Below, piece by piece: positions 1 to 10,958 of a DNA stretch of 64,000 nucleotides. A model generated the notes under the pieces. The model did not search any database and had not been told where the DNA came from. It worked only from the letters and a program-made list of their open reading frames with translations. Position 1 is the stretch's first letter. Every line of letters starts with the position of its first letter. The position numbers and the translations under genes were made by a program. Origin of the DNA: Metallyticus violacea (taxonomy: Eukaryota; Arthropoda; Insecta; Mantodea; Metallyticidae); assembly GCA_030762175.1 (NCBI GenBank), contig CM060831.1:83180001-83244000 (forward strand), given 5' to 3'.

Positions 1-94
1 TATTTCAGTATTTGCATTATTAGGAAATATTAGCAATATATGTAACTCAGTACTTTACTCTTAGGAAGTTTAAATGATTATCCAGTACTACCTG

Positions 95-338
95 TATGCA
101 AAAGGCGCGGACTCGTAAGCGGGAGGTCCGGGTTTCTATCCCGCCAGGATCGTCCTCCCTGACTGAGGTGTTTTCCAGGTTTTCCTCAGACGTCATAAAT
201 GGCAAGTGCCGGGGAAGTACCCTAAAATTAGGCCTTGAACCCTTCCTTAAAAAAAAATATCGCTTTCCCAATTTATCATTTCATCCCATGTATCATGAGT
301 GTCCACCCCCAGTAGTAAAACCCGGCGTTAGACCTTGA
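95..338 (+). mobile_element. SINE A copy 1, 5'-truncated
   Basis: This is a copy of a tRNA-headed SINE found nine times in the window. The upstream part of the tRNA-like head (A box) is missing; the copy starts in the anticodon-arm-like part (aaggcgcggactcg). A degraded B-box-like segment, the conserved body (cctccctgactgagg, ggaagtaccctaaaatta) and the tail (cccggcgttagac) follow. Open frames on either strand come from the SINE itself and are not genes. No clear target-site duplication was found. Confidence 0.75.
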
Positions 339-631
339 ACTATGGCTCAAGTTAGAATATAAATTGACTTCATGCCACATATGGGGCGGTCCTTCCTAAA
401 TAGTGCCAGTCCGTCAGTAGGTGTCGAGGTGGAAGATTTCTTTCCCGTAGTAAACCTGGAGAATGCGATGCGCAAGTAGAAGCGGAGCATACTCTGGGTT
501 TAGCATGTCGGCATCTGCTCCATCTGGTGCTGAAAGTTGTATAATGCGAGCTGGAAGGGGCTGTGGGCACTCTATGATGACTTCTCAACCGATCCAATCA
601 AATCAAGTGGTTAGATCTCTAGGGGAGAACA
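339..631. other. No recognisable feature
   Basis: About 290 bp of unique-looking sequence between two SINE A copies. Short open frames occur on both strands, without a motif I recognise or splice-site support. Confidence 0.4.
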
Positions 632-716
632 TTTTTTTAATGTTGTTTAAAGCCCGTTTTAACTACTGTGACGCCACAGGCGGTGGACACTGATGATACA
701 TGAAATGAATTTGATA

Positions 717-1423
717 CAGAGGGTGTCAAAAATGTATACTCACTTCTAGCAAAGAAAAAACTGTGTTAACATAACAAAACTGAATTCACACAAACAGAAG
801 CACTAATCATCTTAGACTTTTACAGTTACAACAGTTGCTCAAAATGCCCACCATCGACGTCGATACACTTCTGACTACGTTGAACTACTGATTGAGCAAC
901 GTTTGCGAAAGTGTCCTCAGAGATTGCAGCACATGCCGTTTCAATTTCTTCCCGAAGTGCTGTCAGTGTAGCTGGTCTGCCCAAATCTGCTCTTGTGAAC
1001 ATCGCATACGGTACCATGAATCTCAAATTTGTCTCGAATACATGCAATTGCTACTCCCATTGGCGGTTCTGTTCTGTACACATGTCTCCATTGTCTTTTA
1101 ACTTCAACAACATTCTCGGTTTTCCAACACCACTTCAAAATGCTTTCCGCTGTTCAAACGATAATCTTCACTCCATTTTGCTGTAGCATCGCTAGCATAA
1201 TGTAATGTGAGTCACATCTGTTTACCAAACACCACACAATAATCTTGGCTTCATTTGTTCATTGTTGATTTACTGTCCCGTAGCAACGCTGTCATAATGT
1301 ATGTGAGTCACATCTGTTTACAGAACATCATACTACACATTACTGTTGTTTTTCGGTTCAACTTTGAAATATATTAAATAGATATCTTCTGTGAAAGTGC
1401 GTATGCATTTTTTGGCAACTCGG
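717..1423 (-). mobile_element. DD41D mariner-like element, copy 1, internally deleted
   Basis: Terminal inverted repeats are cagagggtgtcaaaaatg (left) and the matching gcattttttggcaactcgg (right), flanked by TA at 715-716 and 1424-1425. The minus strand holds the ends of a transposase gene. Near 1000-1140 is the N-terminal part (MYRTEPP-like in the intact relative; here YRTEPPMGVAIACIRDKFE). Near 830-960 is the C-terminal part (EIETACAAISEDTFANV). The catalytic core present in the copy at 17318-18638 is deleted. The right subterminal region carries two copies of a roughly 110-bp unit (gtgagtcacatctg at about 1207 and 1304). It is non-autonomous. Confidence 0.8.
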
Positions 1424-1431
1424 TATATTGG

Positions 1432-1693
1432 TTGTTGTTGATTTGTTTTATTTAAGTACGCTCTTTAACATCTCAGATCATCAGCGTCCCATTCAATTAA
1501 GGACGTGAAACGGCCGACAAATTTTGCTCAGAGACCTCTTCTTTCAGGCTTGAGGTTCTGTATCGGACCGTAAATGTACGACACGGGACCCACGGCTTTA
1601 CTTCCCTTCCGAAGGAAGTCATACTTAGCATTTTTACGCCCCGCTCAATCCTGGCCGGGTTTGAACCCGCGATCTTGGGTTTAAGAGGCAAGT
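1432..1693 (-). mobile_element. SINE B copy 1 with 12-bp target duplication
   Basis: A minus-strand copy of the second tRNA-headed SINE family. The tail (acgctctttaacatctc), body (gaaacggccgac; cggctttacttcccttcc) and B-box complement (gggtttgaacccgcgatc) are present. The A-box part of the head is missing. It is flanked by tcggtatattgg at 1420-1431 and 1694-1705. That 12-bp duplication spans the junction between the DD41D element end and SINE A copy 2, so this was the last of three nested insertions. Confidence 0.88.
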
Positions 1694-1898
1694 TCGGTAT
1701 ATTGGAAAAGGATATTTTTTTAAGGAAGGAAAGGCTCTAGGCCTAAATTTAGGGTCCCTCCCTGGCATTTCCCATTTTATGAGGACTACGGAAAACCTGA
1801 AAAAAACCCAGTCAGGGAGGACAATCATGGGGGTTTCCAATCCCAGACCTCCCTCTGACGAGCCCGCGTCTTAAAGTCCTCGGCCACCGGTGATGGTA

Positions 1899-2772
1899 TA
1901 GGGGACTACGTAATATGTAACTCATACAGACTTCCTAAGGACGTCACGAGGCCTCTTGGATAATGAAAATCAGAACTGGCCAGGTTAGGTCGGCAACGGG
2001 GCGTCGACTGCTAACTCGGTCATGGTCGCCTCACGCACTTGATCCCATAACAAACCAACTTCTGTTCTTAGGCAGTGATCCACTCCTTCCCCAAACTCTA
2101 TCCAGGTAAACATATTCCTGTCAAAATTTTGAAAATCTTACGTTCATCGAGAAGGTATAGCCACGCGGCGGCTTGACACACGCCTGGAAATAAATTCGCG
2201 GCTACCTAAACTGGCTTCTTGTATATGAAAGGGAAGATGACGACAAGAGATTTAGTACACTGCTAATTGTTTATGACAAGATGTTGTAAGTATCGATGAA
2301 ATTATTACACGCATGGCCTTTGTTTCTATCATGTGTTTCGCGCTCTTTGTGGTATGTTTCACGAAATCGTTGCGAAGAAAGTTTCCATTGCATACGTTTT
2401 GGGCAAATAAGCGTGGGGCATGTGCGCCGTGGTGTAAAATAAATTTGTTCTAAAAGTAGATCCTTAACCCTTAATTAATTTGGAGCATTATAGTTGCGTA
2501 ACTGCTATGGGCGGTCTGCGAGTACTCTGTCTTTTATTAATGTTTTATAATAGTTGTTTCTCTTATATAATTTACTTTACTATTATTATACATTCATGGG
2601 GGTCCACAATAACTAATGAGATACATATTATGGAAATTTTAATTTTTGATAATGCATTTTTTCAATGAGAACATAAACAATTACAAAAATTGCATTATGT
2701 CTTATTGTTTAGCATGTACTTTTTAAGCGCGTTTCTGATAATTTAGGTCCGGAAATGATCATTGACTACAGT
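1899..2772. other. No recognisable feature
   Basis: About 870 bp, first half mixed composition, second half AT-rich. I see no domain, RNA or repeat family shared with the rest of the window. Confidence 0.4.
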
Positions 2773-3055
2773 ACCGCCACGGGTGGTCGAGGTCGTTAAG
2801 GCGCGGATCGTGAGCGGTAGGTCTGGGGTTCGAATCCCATCAGGACCGTCCTCCCTGACTGAGGTTTTTTCCAGGTTTTCCTCAGTCCTCATAAATGGCA
2901 AATGCCAGGGAGGTACCTTAAACTTAGGCCTGGAAAGTTTCCTTCCTTAAAAATAAATCCTTTCCAATATATCACTTCATCTCATGTATCATCAGTGACC
3001 ACCGCCTATGGTGCCTCAGTAAAAACGGGCGTTAAATATTATTAAAAAACAGTAT
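2773..3055 (+). mobile_element. SINE A copy 3, near full length
   Basis: A plus-strand copy with a full tRNA-like head (ccgccacgggtggtcg), A-box-like ggtcgaggtcgttaagg, B box gggttcgaatccc, the conserved body, and tail acgggcgttaaat ending in an A/T-rich run. Possible short target duplication acagta on both sides. Confidence 0.85.
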
Positions 3056-4307
3056 ATAATATTAGTTAGAAGATATACTACAAAATGGTACTAGTAATTG
3101 TTGAATTAAATTGTTACAAACGTCAAGAAAATTATTTAGACTTCCGGAATATTGCCGCTTATTGGAAAGTAATACAGAAATGTAATAAAATAAACCTTTT
3201 AGTTCCCAGAATGCACAGCGCTATGGAATTAGTGTCTATGTTCATGTAAGCACTTCACACACATTTTCTTGCAGCAGTCCAAGCAAATTGTACTGCCACG
3301 TCGCTGACAAGGATATTTTGTTTTCCCTCTTCAGACGTTAAAGACAGAAAATGCAAGTTTTCTTTCTCTCAAAATGCTCTTGTTGTGGGATTTGAAACTC
3401 GCCTTCTACTTGCAGGATCGTTTGATGGGAAAACTCAGCTCTCCGGTGTATTTGATTTATTTACAGACGCTCTTTAACATCTCAGGTTATCACCGCTCTC
3501 CGGTGTAAAGTCTACGTTGCTATGGATCCCAGTGAGACCCTTGCCAACATAAAATTTAATCTCGTCATAACGTTGAAGCTGTTTTTATACGCTAGTGTTG
3601 ATGTTGTTGTTGGTCCGAGGGTACCACTTCATACCTCGGGTCGTTCAGGGGGCCGAAATAGCCTTTCGTGTTTCATTGGTCACAGGAGGAGCGAGATGGA
3701 AGGGGATAATTCAAATCACATAACCCTACTTCATTTAAACGCAATGAAATGTTAAATCACACTACACTAGTTATCGGCCACCTGGTTCGTTATCTCTATG
3801 TCTTTGATGACACGTGCTACATATGCTGCATCCGTGTGCCTCTCGTCTACTGTCCCAGGTAAAGTGATCTGGTAAAAACGTGCTTTGCTCGGTTTTTCTC
3901 CTTATATATGAAATCCAAAATTCGCCACGTAGTTTCAAAGCGTTACATAGGGTTTACAGCACAGCGCCCACGGCTTTCCTGAGCCTTTGAAATATTTAAA
4001 TATTATTAGTGAGTTCTTGAGTTTCCAAACGCGCTTATTTTAACTCCATCACCTCTTTGACACCTTATTGGAGATTTCTACATCCTACGATGTAACGATT
4101 TCATCGCTGATACCTGTTCCCCCTTCTACCTTCAACGAATTTTGAAGCATCTCCAGCAACTAAGACACAAAAGGATCTATTGTTAGGCCATCTGCATGCA
4201 CTTAGCTTTGTTATAGTAGAGAGACCCATCGCTCTAGCCATTACCAGCAGTAGAAGCACAAAGGATAACAAAAGGCAACCTTTTCCCTGTCGTTATAAAG
4301 TCTAACG
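3056..4307. other. No recognisable feature
   Basis: About 1.25 kb of non-repetitive sequence. A 77-codon plus-strand frame at 3522-3755 has no motif I recognise. No coding claim is made. Confidence 0.4.
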
Positions 4308-4320
4308 TTCAGGTAGCCAT

Positions 4321-4592
4321 CGGTCCTGATGGTCTAGTGGTACCATACTTGCCTCCTAAACCCAAGATTGCAGGTTCCATCCCGGTCAGGATCGATGGAT
4401 TTTTTCGGGCGTAAAAATCCTAAGTATGGCTTCCTTCGGAAGGGAAGTAAAGCCTGGGTCCCGTGTCGTAGATTTACGGCACATAAAAAAACCTCAAGCC
4501 TGAAAGAAGAGGCTTCTGAGCAAAATTTGTCGGCCGTTTGACGCTGATGACCTGGGATGTTAAACAGTGTCAGTAAATAAAACAAATCAAAA
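4321..4592 (+). mobile_element. SINE B copy 2 with 13-bp target duplication
   Basis: This is a complete plus-strand SINE B. The head begins cggtcctgatggtctag. An A-box-like segment lies at 4330-4341 (tggtctagtggt) and a B-box-like segment at 4373-4383 (ggttccatccc), together resembling an internal RNA polymerase III promoter. The body (ggcttccttcggaaggg) and tail (cagtaaataaaacaaatc) follow. The insertion is framed by ttcaggtagccat at 4308-4320 and 4593-4605, which fixes the element boundaries exactly. The head most resembles an arginine tRNA (CCT in the anticodon position), which is tentative. Confidence 0.92.
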
Positions 4593-4605
4593 TTCAGGTA
4601 GCCAT

Positions 4606-5165
4606 GAATAAATTTTAGCAACACATGAAATATCCCAGTTTGCTACTATAAGTTACTTTTCATAATTATTACTATTTACATTATCTGAAAGTATTTACTC
4701 TCGGGCATACGTGGGTTTGAGGATCTGTCACAACTTACACTCCTGCCGGAGAAATATTTCACTCTCTGATCATCCACCGCGTTGTGTTGACTTTCATCTG
4801 TTTCCTCTTCCAAGGGTGTGTTATGGTCACTTACTATTTCGAAGCCAGAAACATTACGCCAATAAATTCTGCCGCAATTAGTTCCAGTTTTTCTTCAAAA
4901 TTAGCATCTGTGAGACGTAATATAAATGTAAACCGCAGATCACAGTGAAAGCCAATACTTCCATGGAGTGCAGAGTAGGCGAACAAAGGCAAACGCAACT
5001 ACTATGGTAGGTCTGCGTGACCGCTCACAGCCAGCAAAAATGAATAAGTTTTAGGGAAACCAAGCTAACAACAGCTAGCACCTAATGTGGAAGGGTCCAC
5101 TTTCTGCTTAAGGAGTGAGAGATATGGAAGATAAAGAACTCGAGCGGTCATGGAAACGGTCCATA
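4606..5165. other. No recognisable feature
   Basis: About 560 bp between two SINE B copies; no supported coding or repeat signal. Confidence 0.4.
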
Positions 5166-5173
5166 GTACTTAA

Positions 5174-5461
5174 AAGTTTTTTTTTTATTACATTTATTTA
5201 CTGGCGCTCTTTAACATCTCAGGTAATCAGCGACCCATTCAATTCAGGGAGTGAAACGGCCGACAAATTTTGCTCAGAGGCCTCTTCTTTTTTCGTGCCG
5301 TAAATGTGCGACACAGGACCCACGACTTTACTTTCCTTCCGAAGGAAGCCATACTTTATTTTTTTCCTCGCGGAAAAAATCCAACGATTATGGCCGGGAT
5401 CGAACCTGCGATCTTGGGTTTAGGAGGCAAGTATGGTAACCACTACACCACCAGTACCAAC
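5174..5461 (-). mobile_element. SINE B copy 3 with 8-bp target duplication
   Basis: Minus-strand SINE B with a T-rich tail (5177-5195), body and full head (accactacaccaccag). It is flanked by gtacttaa at 5166-5173 and 5462-5469. Confidence 0.85.
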
Positions 5462-5469
5462 GTACTTAA

Positions 5470-6360
5470 GGGTTAATTGATGTTGCACTTCTTGCTACCT
5501 TTTGTTCAATTTGTTGATGATATGGAAGGTGCTGTCTAGATTTAGTTCTTCTCTGTTGAGAGATGGCGCGCGGTTCTGCTTCTTGTTGCGGATGTTTAAC
5601 AAAGACGACCGGCACTTAGCAAGAGCGCTTGTAAAAAACGGAAATTTTATCGCTCGCCTTGCAATTCCGATAATTTTTCTTATGGGACTGCAATGGAGAC
5701 ATTTTGTGATGATGTTGCCTTGGTTTAGACAACAAATTAGTGGAAATCTTACGCCCACGCCTACGGATTTTGTGGGAGTGAGATTTAGAAAGTAGATATT
5801 AGATAGTAGCATCACGGGCTGAACCTTCGCATACTTCTTGCTGTTGGCACTCTTCCCATCTAAGGTGCTGTTGGCATCCTCGTCTTCTTCTTTCCTCTGT
5901 CTAGTGCATTTTATGCGACGTCAGGCATCCAAGTAATTGCACAATATCTACAGTTTTTAAATCACTCCTTTTGCAAGTACATTATTACAATCGCCGCTTA
6001 TTTGTCGTGAAAAATATTCTGCTGCCCTCCCTTTTGCAGAGGAAATTATGTAATGGGGGGAATAGTGTATAAGAAATGTAGGGAAGATTTGGATGGATTA
6101 TAATTAATTGTTTGAATTTGGATTCTCAGGGGTAAATTTTTTCTTCTCTTCTCCGATAATTTTCCGCTGACTTACAGTTGCGCCGGCTAGCTCTTGTATC
6201 TTTGCTGGACTTTTCATGATCCTGAGACTACAGAGAAAGAAGCCTCACTAGATGAGAATGATTCCGTTTTTTATATTGTGAATGAAACACGATATACTGA
6301 AGTCTGTGCCACCGTTAATCTTTGGAGGATTTCTAGTGCTATATGTGCCATTTTTGCACC
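5470..6360. other. Unassigned sequence with overlapping open frames
   Basis: Open frames of 97 codons (plus, 5502-5795) and 106 codons (minus, 5495-5815) overlap. I recognise neither and cannot tell whether either is coding. The rest is AT-rich and featureless. This could be a worn transposon or chance. Confidence 0.35.
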
Positions 6361-6372
6361 AACTATGACGAT

Positions 6373-6603
6373 TTTTTTATTTGTTTATTTGCGGACGCTC
6401 TTTAACATCTGAGGTCATTAACGTCCCATTCAAATCAGGGCCTGAAACGGCCGACAAATAGCGGCCTCTTCTTTCAGGTTTGAGGTTCTTTTTCGTGCCG
6501 TAAATGTGCGACACGGGACCCACGGCTTTACTTCCCTTCCGAAGGAAGCCATACATAGGATTTTTACGCCCGAAAAATTCATCGATCCTGGTCGAGGTTT
6601 GAC
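6373..6603 (-). mobile_element. SINE B copy 4, 5'-truncated at insertion
   Basis: A minus-strand SINE B whose tRNA-like head stops just short of the B box (gatcctggtcgaggtttg). It is still framed by a perfect 12-bp duplication aactatgacgat (6361-6372 and 6604-6615). The head was therefore lost during insertion, as in LINE-type target-primed reverse transcription, and not later. Confidence 0.9.
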
Positions 6604-6615
6604 AACTATGACGAT

Positions 6616-6974
6616 CATACACTTAAACCCTGACACACTTTTATAACTCCAAAACTTCCTATTGTTAACTCAATAAAGCAATGCTAAACTTGACACAACT
6701 GATCAAACTGTCACACGCGACTGGTTCTGTAACAACAATGGCTACTGCGAATTGACAGCTGAGCTGAGAAAGTGCCTATGACCAAGAACAGCAAACACTA
6801 GTGAAAGACCGGTCCTGAGTGCCAAAATAATAAGATTAAATAAATGTGGGGGTCAGTCAGTCTGTCTGACGCTTCCTTTATTCTTTCAAAATATTATTTG
6901 AGAAAGATCTAGGCATCTTTTTCGCACTTAAGAATTTTTGTTGGCTATCTGGACTACGTGACTTCGATTACATA
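6616..6974. other. No recognisable feature
   Basis: About 360 bp between SINE B copy 4 and a mariner TA site; nothing supported. Confidence 0.4.
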
Positions 6975-8185
6975 CGAAAGTAGGTTCATAAGTTTCCGGT
7001 CTCTCCGATAAGGATTATCGCCTTCACAAAACCCTTATCCGATGTCATAATTTATCTGTTAAACAAGACATTCAAAATGCAGTACCGAGCTGTTTTTAGT
7101 TTAACACAAAGGAACCAATTTCTCCAAATGAAATTAAACAGCGATTGGACGGTCTATATGGGGAAGCATCCCCCTCATATTCTACCGTAAAAGAATGGGC
7201 CAAACTTTTTCGAATGGGTCGAGAAAGCATTGAAGACGAAGAGCGTACGGGTCGGCACCTGGAGATGCTCACTCCTGAAAACATCGCTCTTGTTGAAGAA
7301 GAAATTGTGAAAGACCGGCGGCTAAAAGTTACAGAAATAGCAGCAAGGTTTGCCTTTCTAAAACAACAGTCCTTCGAATTATTCATGAACATTTAAACAT
7401 AAATAAGGTTAGTGCCTAGACTTCTTTTCTTAGTCCAAAAGTAGCAACGAGTCATCTGTTGTCAGGCATATTTGGAGCTCTGCCGTGGCAACGAGAGAGA
7501 GAGAGAGAGAGAAGTTCTGCAAACCATTGTTACAGGAGATGAAACTATGGTCCTCTACTATGATCCCTTGTCCAAAAGAGAATCAATGAAGTGGCGGGTG
7601 TAAACCTAGCGAAGCACCGCCTTTAAAGGCCAAGGTCACTCAGTCAACTAAGAAGATCATGGTCACAATCTTTTGGGGCTGTGAAGGAATACTCTTCATT
7701 GACTTCAAGGAGAGCAACGCCACAGTAAATGGGGAGTACTATGCTAGCCTACTGCACAGATTACGTGCTTATATCAAAGATAAAAGGCGAGGAAAGCTGT
7801 GTGGTGTTGTGCGCCTTCTTCACGACAACGCACCTATGCACACAGCTCTTGTTACAAGGGAACCGTGAAGAAATGTGGCTTTAAGGAGATCGACCATCCT
7901 CCCTACAGCCCAGATCTAGCTCCCACTGACTATTTCCTCTTCTCAAGACTCAAGAGGGACCTTCGAGGAAGGAAATTTAAGTGTGACGAAGAAGTGATGA
8001 GTGCTGTTTATGCCCATTTTGCAGACAAGAATTCTGACTATTGGTGGGGGGGGATTGAAATGTTAAATCAAAGATGTGAGAAGTGTATTGCAATAAAGGG
8101 TAGCTATATTGAAAGGTGAAATATGGTTTTTGTTTTTATCATACCCAGAAAATGGTTAGTCCGGAAACTTATGGACCTACCCTCA
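6975..8185 (+). mobile_element. Mariner element 1 (DD34D) with broken transposase
   Basis: A nearly full-length mariner of 1.2 kb with terminal repeats (left taggttcataagtttccgg, right ccggaaacttatggac) and TA on both sides (6973-6974, 8186-8187). The transposase cuts and pastes the element at TA sites. Its remains run over about 7075-8117. The N-terminal DNA-binding half is at 7145-7396 (motif RMGRESIEDEERTGR). The catalytic half is at 7659-8119 in two frames (HDNAPMHTA, then PPYSPDLAPTDYFLF, the second and third Asp of the DD34D triad). Several frameshifts and stops show it is dead. A short GA run (about 7494-7511) sits at a spot where another copy has a longer one. Confidence 0.92.
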
Positions 8186-8285
8186 TATGTCCGTTGTATT
8201 GTATGTGAGGCAAAGTTAAAAACGGAAGTACTGTTTAAATGATCACCCAATGCATTATCAAGATTGGCAAGGAAAGACAACAGGT

Positions 8286-8720
8286 CTAAAAACTGCCTCG
8301 ATTTGCCGGTTCCTGATTTTCATTGTAACCCCTCAATGACTTTTCATGAGTTGCACAAAATATTGAGACAGTGCTCTGTCCAGCATGCGTCTGTTCTTTG
8401 TGGTCTGTTGTGTTTATGGAATGAAACTGTGCTGCCATATTTACTACTCCCATATCATTAAACTTACATGCACCTTCTTCGTGCTTTTTGGCCAGCTCAT
8501 TTAAATGTTTTAGATCCTTACAACCTGTCAAAGCCCACAACTCCTCACCACTAAATAACAGACAATATAAACACAATAAACTTTGTTTTTGCTCACTTGC
8601 AACGATCCATGGTTTCTTTGCAAACCAGTATTAGAGAAAGTTCTCGTTTTCTTGCCACCCTCCTGCTCAAACCTCAAGTCATTAGGTTGGTGTGTGCCTT
8701 AACTTCATTTTTTTCTTGTA
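8286..8720 (-). pseudogene. hAT-type TTF/ZMYM zinc-finger fragment
   Basis: Read on the minus strand, this segment encodes a cysteine/histidine pattern typical of the TTF-type zinc finger that precedes hAT-family transposases and ZMYM1-like proteins: a basic RTF-like start, WFAKKPWIVAS, then CLYCLLFSGEELWALTG and a KHE ending about 45 residues later. A frameshift separates the first part (about 8600-8720) from the main frame at 8286-8576. The catalytic and dimerisation domains expected downstream are absent, so this is an isolated fragment. Recognition is by motif only. Confidence 0.5.
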
Positions 8721-9401
8721 GTTTTAATAAAGAGTCATCTTTACTCATGTTTGCACTTGCACTGGATAATGCACCACAAGTGCTTCACTCTTAACTTCCA
8801 TTTCACTATAGTGGAGGATTGCAGGCGGTACAAAGCGGATGTAAGTCCACAGGCAATGCTGTCACATCGTGGCAGCTTTCACGAGGGTGTCAGCTGTAAT
8901 TTGCATTTGATAGACATTTCTCTCTCGCAAACCAGGGCCTTGTTTCACAAAAGTATGCTCTAATACATTACAAGTGTACGGACTTGTAACTTGTAGTTAT
9001 TAGTAAAATTCTGTTCCACAAAGATTTCTGCAACACTTGTACTTTACTACTCCATACTTACAAATGTACAAGTTGTTCTGTTCCACAGTAGTATTAGTAT
9101 TAGTCAGGCACTGGTAGGTTGTATAAATTTCTCTACAAGTGTAGTAACATAGGTAACTTCAAATACTAGCACAAAATTTATTATCTTTTTAAATTATTTT
9201 GGAAGTCATTTGATCCAAATGTTTTAAGTATTAGCGAAAGTGACGACAAGATAAATAGGAATATGTATAAAGAAAGAATAAATAAATGATAAAGTTAGGT
9301 TAAGTGGAATTAAAGTACGGCTTATGACTGATATCGACGTTTATTGTTTCAAATGCATATTTCAGACCAGCATCTTAGTTTATGTATTTTTTAACGTTCT
9401 T
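8721..9401. other. AT-rich spacer with MITE-like segment
   Basis: At 8933-9115 the sequence begins gggccttgtttcacaaaag and later repeats ctgttccaca twice. This pattern is common in short non-autonomous DNA elements with (ga)ggcc...cacaaa ends. No matching right end or target duplication was found, so the element call is weak. The rest is featureless. Confidence 0.3.
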
Positions 9402-9672
9402 GTACCGCCTCGGGTGGTCGAGGTCGTTAAGACGCGAGAAGTCTGGGGTTCGAATCCTGCCAGGACCGTCCTCCCTGACTTCAGTTTTTTTTTTTCTTCC
9501 CAGGTTTTCCTCAGTCCTCATAACTGGCAAATGTCGGGGAGGTACCCTAAACTTAGGCCTGGAACGTTTCCTTCCTGTAAAAGTGTCCTCTCCCAATTTA
9601 CCATTTCATTTCATGTATCATCAGTGTTCACCGCCAGTGGTGCCTCAGTAGCAAAAATGGGCGTTAAACACT

Positions 9673-9680
<8 letters not shown>
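9402..9680 (+). mobile_element. SINE A copy 4, tail running into a GAA tract
   Basis: Plus-strand SINE A with head (ccgcctcgggtggtcg), a deletion of about 15 bp in the anticodon-arm region (gttaagacgcgagaagtc), B box ggttcgaatcc, body, and tail gggcgttaaacac. The tail continues directly into the GAA/GGA microsatellite. No gene: the long Arg- or Glu-rich frames here come from that repeat. Confidence 0.88.
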
Positions 9681-9703
<23 letters not shown>

Positions 9704-9896
9704 AAGAAGAAGAAGAAGAAGAAGAAGAAGGAGGAGGAGGAGGAGGAGGAGGTGGAGGAGAAGGAGGAGGAGAAGGAGAAGAAGAAGAAGACGAAAAAGA
9801 AGGAAGAGGAGGAGAAGAAGAAGGAGGAGGAGGAGGAGGAGGAGGAGAAGAAGAAGAAGAAGAAGAAGAAGAAGAAGAAGAAGAAGAAGAAGAAGA
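9677..9896. repeat. (GAA)n/(GGA)n microsatellite, about 220 bp
   Basis: A nearly pure purine tract of GAA with GGA interruptions follows the 3' end of SINE A copy 4. It probably grew from the SINE's tail. Purine tracts of this kind can form triplex (H-) DNA. Confidence 0.97.
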
Positions 9897-10958
9897 GGTT
9901 CTTGCTACATTCTTCGAAAATCTTTTCGTTCTCTTTTAAAATATTTTTAGCATAATTTTCTTTGTTTTTTGCTTATGAGAACGTGATTATCAAGTAATAT
10001 AAATTTTTTTTTTTATTTTTATTCTGCAATACTTTCATATCTTGTTTCTACATCAAGACATAATACTCCAGATTTATTTTGTTTATTCCTATTTTTTTTT
10101 AATACAATTTAAATTGTACATATTTTAAAATCTGCAATACTAATGCTATAACTAAACAAAACTAAAACTTCAATAAACAAACTCGCTACTGGAATCCAGC
10201 ACTACGGCTATTTACTGTGATTTATAATTACTGGTAACCAGTATCAATAATTACATTTAGAATTAATTACTTTACAATTTTTATCCGATTTAATGTCTAC
10301 AATCTTCATTTCTGTTGACGCTCGATATCCGGGCTGCTCCCCATCAGGACCTGGACATCAATGAGGTTACTGCCGGTCTCAAGCAGCAGCTCTACTGGAC
10401 CATGGTGTGTTGACAGTGCAGTTTCCTTCTCTGTTCTCCTTCTGTTGATCTCTGTCTACTTCTTCTTCTCTCAACTGCTTCCTTTCCGCCCGAAAACCGC
10501 CATTATTCCCTTCCTCTGTCAGTTCAGCTCTCTTCTTCTATTTCAATTTGGCTATAATCTTCTTTATCATCTTTTTCTTCAACTATTTCTACTAGTAAAT
10601 ATCTTTCTTGCCTTTCCCTGATTCTGTGGGATCTTCTAGGGGAATATACGATTTCTGACCTTTGAAGTTTTCCTCTTGTTTGATTTTTGCTATTTATATA
10701 TACTCTTCTGCAATTTTGCATGATATTTTATTTGTTAGTTCATTCAATGTCCTAAAATCATCTTCATCTAAATATAAATAAATAAATAAATAAATATAAA
10801 GGATCAAGTGGAGTAATAAATTAAATGACCAAGAACAATCGGAAAGCTCGATTCTTCTGCCATCTCTCGACGGCTGAAATTGATGCTCCTAAATGAAGAC
10901 TTATGGGACCTTGCAGAAATGACAATGATATGCCCCGTGCATTAAACTCCCTAAAGAG
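9897..10958. other. AT-rich sequence, nothing supported
   Basis: About 1.06 kb. The first half is T- and A-rich; 10360-10620 is CT-rich and gives an 86-codon hydrophobic plus-strand frame that looks like a by-product of the pyrimidine bias. A short (TAAA)n run sits near 10776-10796. Confidence 0.4.

Larger units (their letters stand above)
632..1898 (-). mobile_element. SINE A copy 2, split by two later insertions
   Basis: A minus-strand SINE A lies in two pieces. The tail lies at 632-716 (aagcccgttttaactac, caggcggtggacac) and the body and head lie at 1706-1898 (ttaaggaagg, cagggaggac, ctcggccacc). The break falls at the same point of the SINE consensus, so the two pieces are one copy interrupted by a DD41D element (717-1423) and a SINE B (1432-1693). 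The outer flanks taggggagaac (about 620-630) and taggggactac (about 1896-1906) may be a diverged target duplication (9 of 11 match). Confidence 0.75.

Noticed and set aside
892..1186. Overlapping plus-strand frames of 69 and 91 codons
   Set aside because: They are antisense to the DD41D transposase remnant.
4321..4400. tRNA gene at the start of SINE B copy 2
   Set aside because: It is the head of a SINE with a 13-bp target duplication around the whole 272-bp unit, repeated twelve times in the window.
5502..5795. Host gene exon
   Set aside because: Both strands are open over the same stretch, no domain is recognised and no convincing splice sites were seen; left as unassigned.
7096..7392. 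98-codon minus frame
   Set aside because: It is the shadow of the mariner element 1 transposase on the opposite strand.
9324..9950. 208-codon frame with a very long Arg run, and overlapping Glu/Lys frames
   Set aside because: It is the translation of a SINE A plus the GAA/GGA microsatellite; it has no domain and no independent coding evidence.
10361..10621. Hydrophobic 86-codon membrane protein
   Set aside because: The Leu/Phe/Ser richness follows from a CT-rich tract; no start context, motif or conservation evidence.
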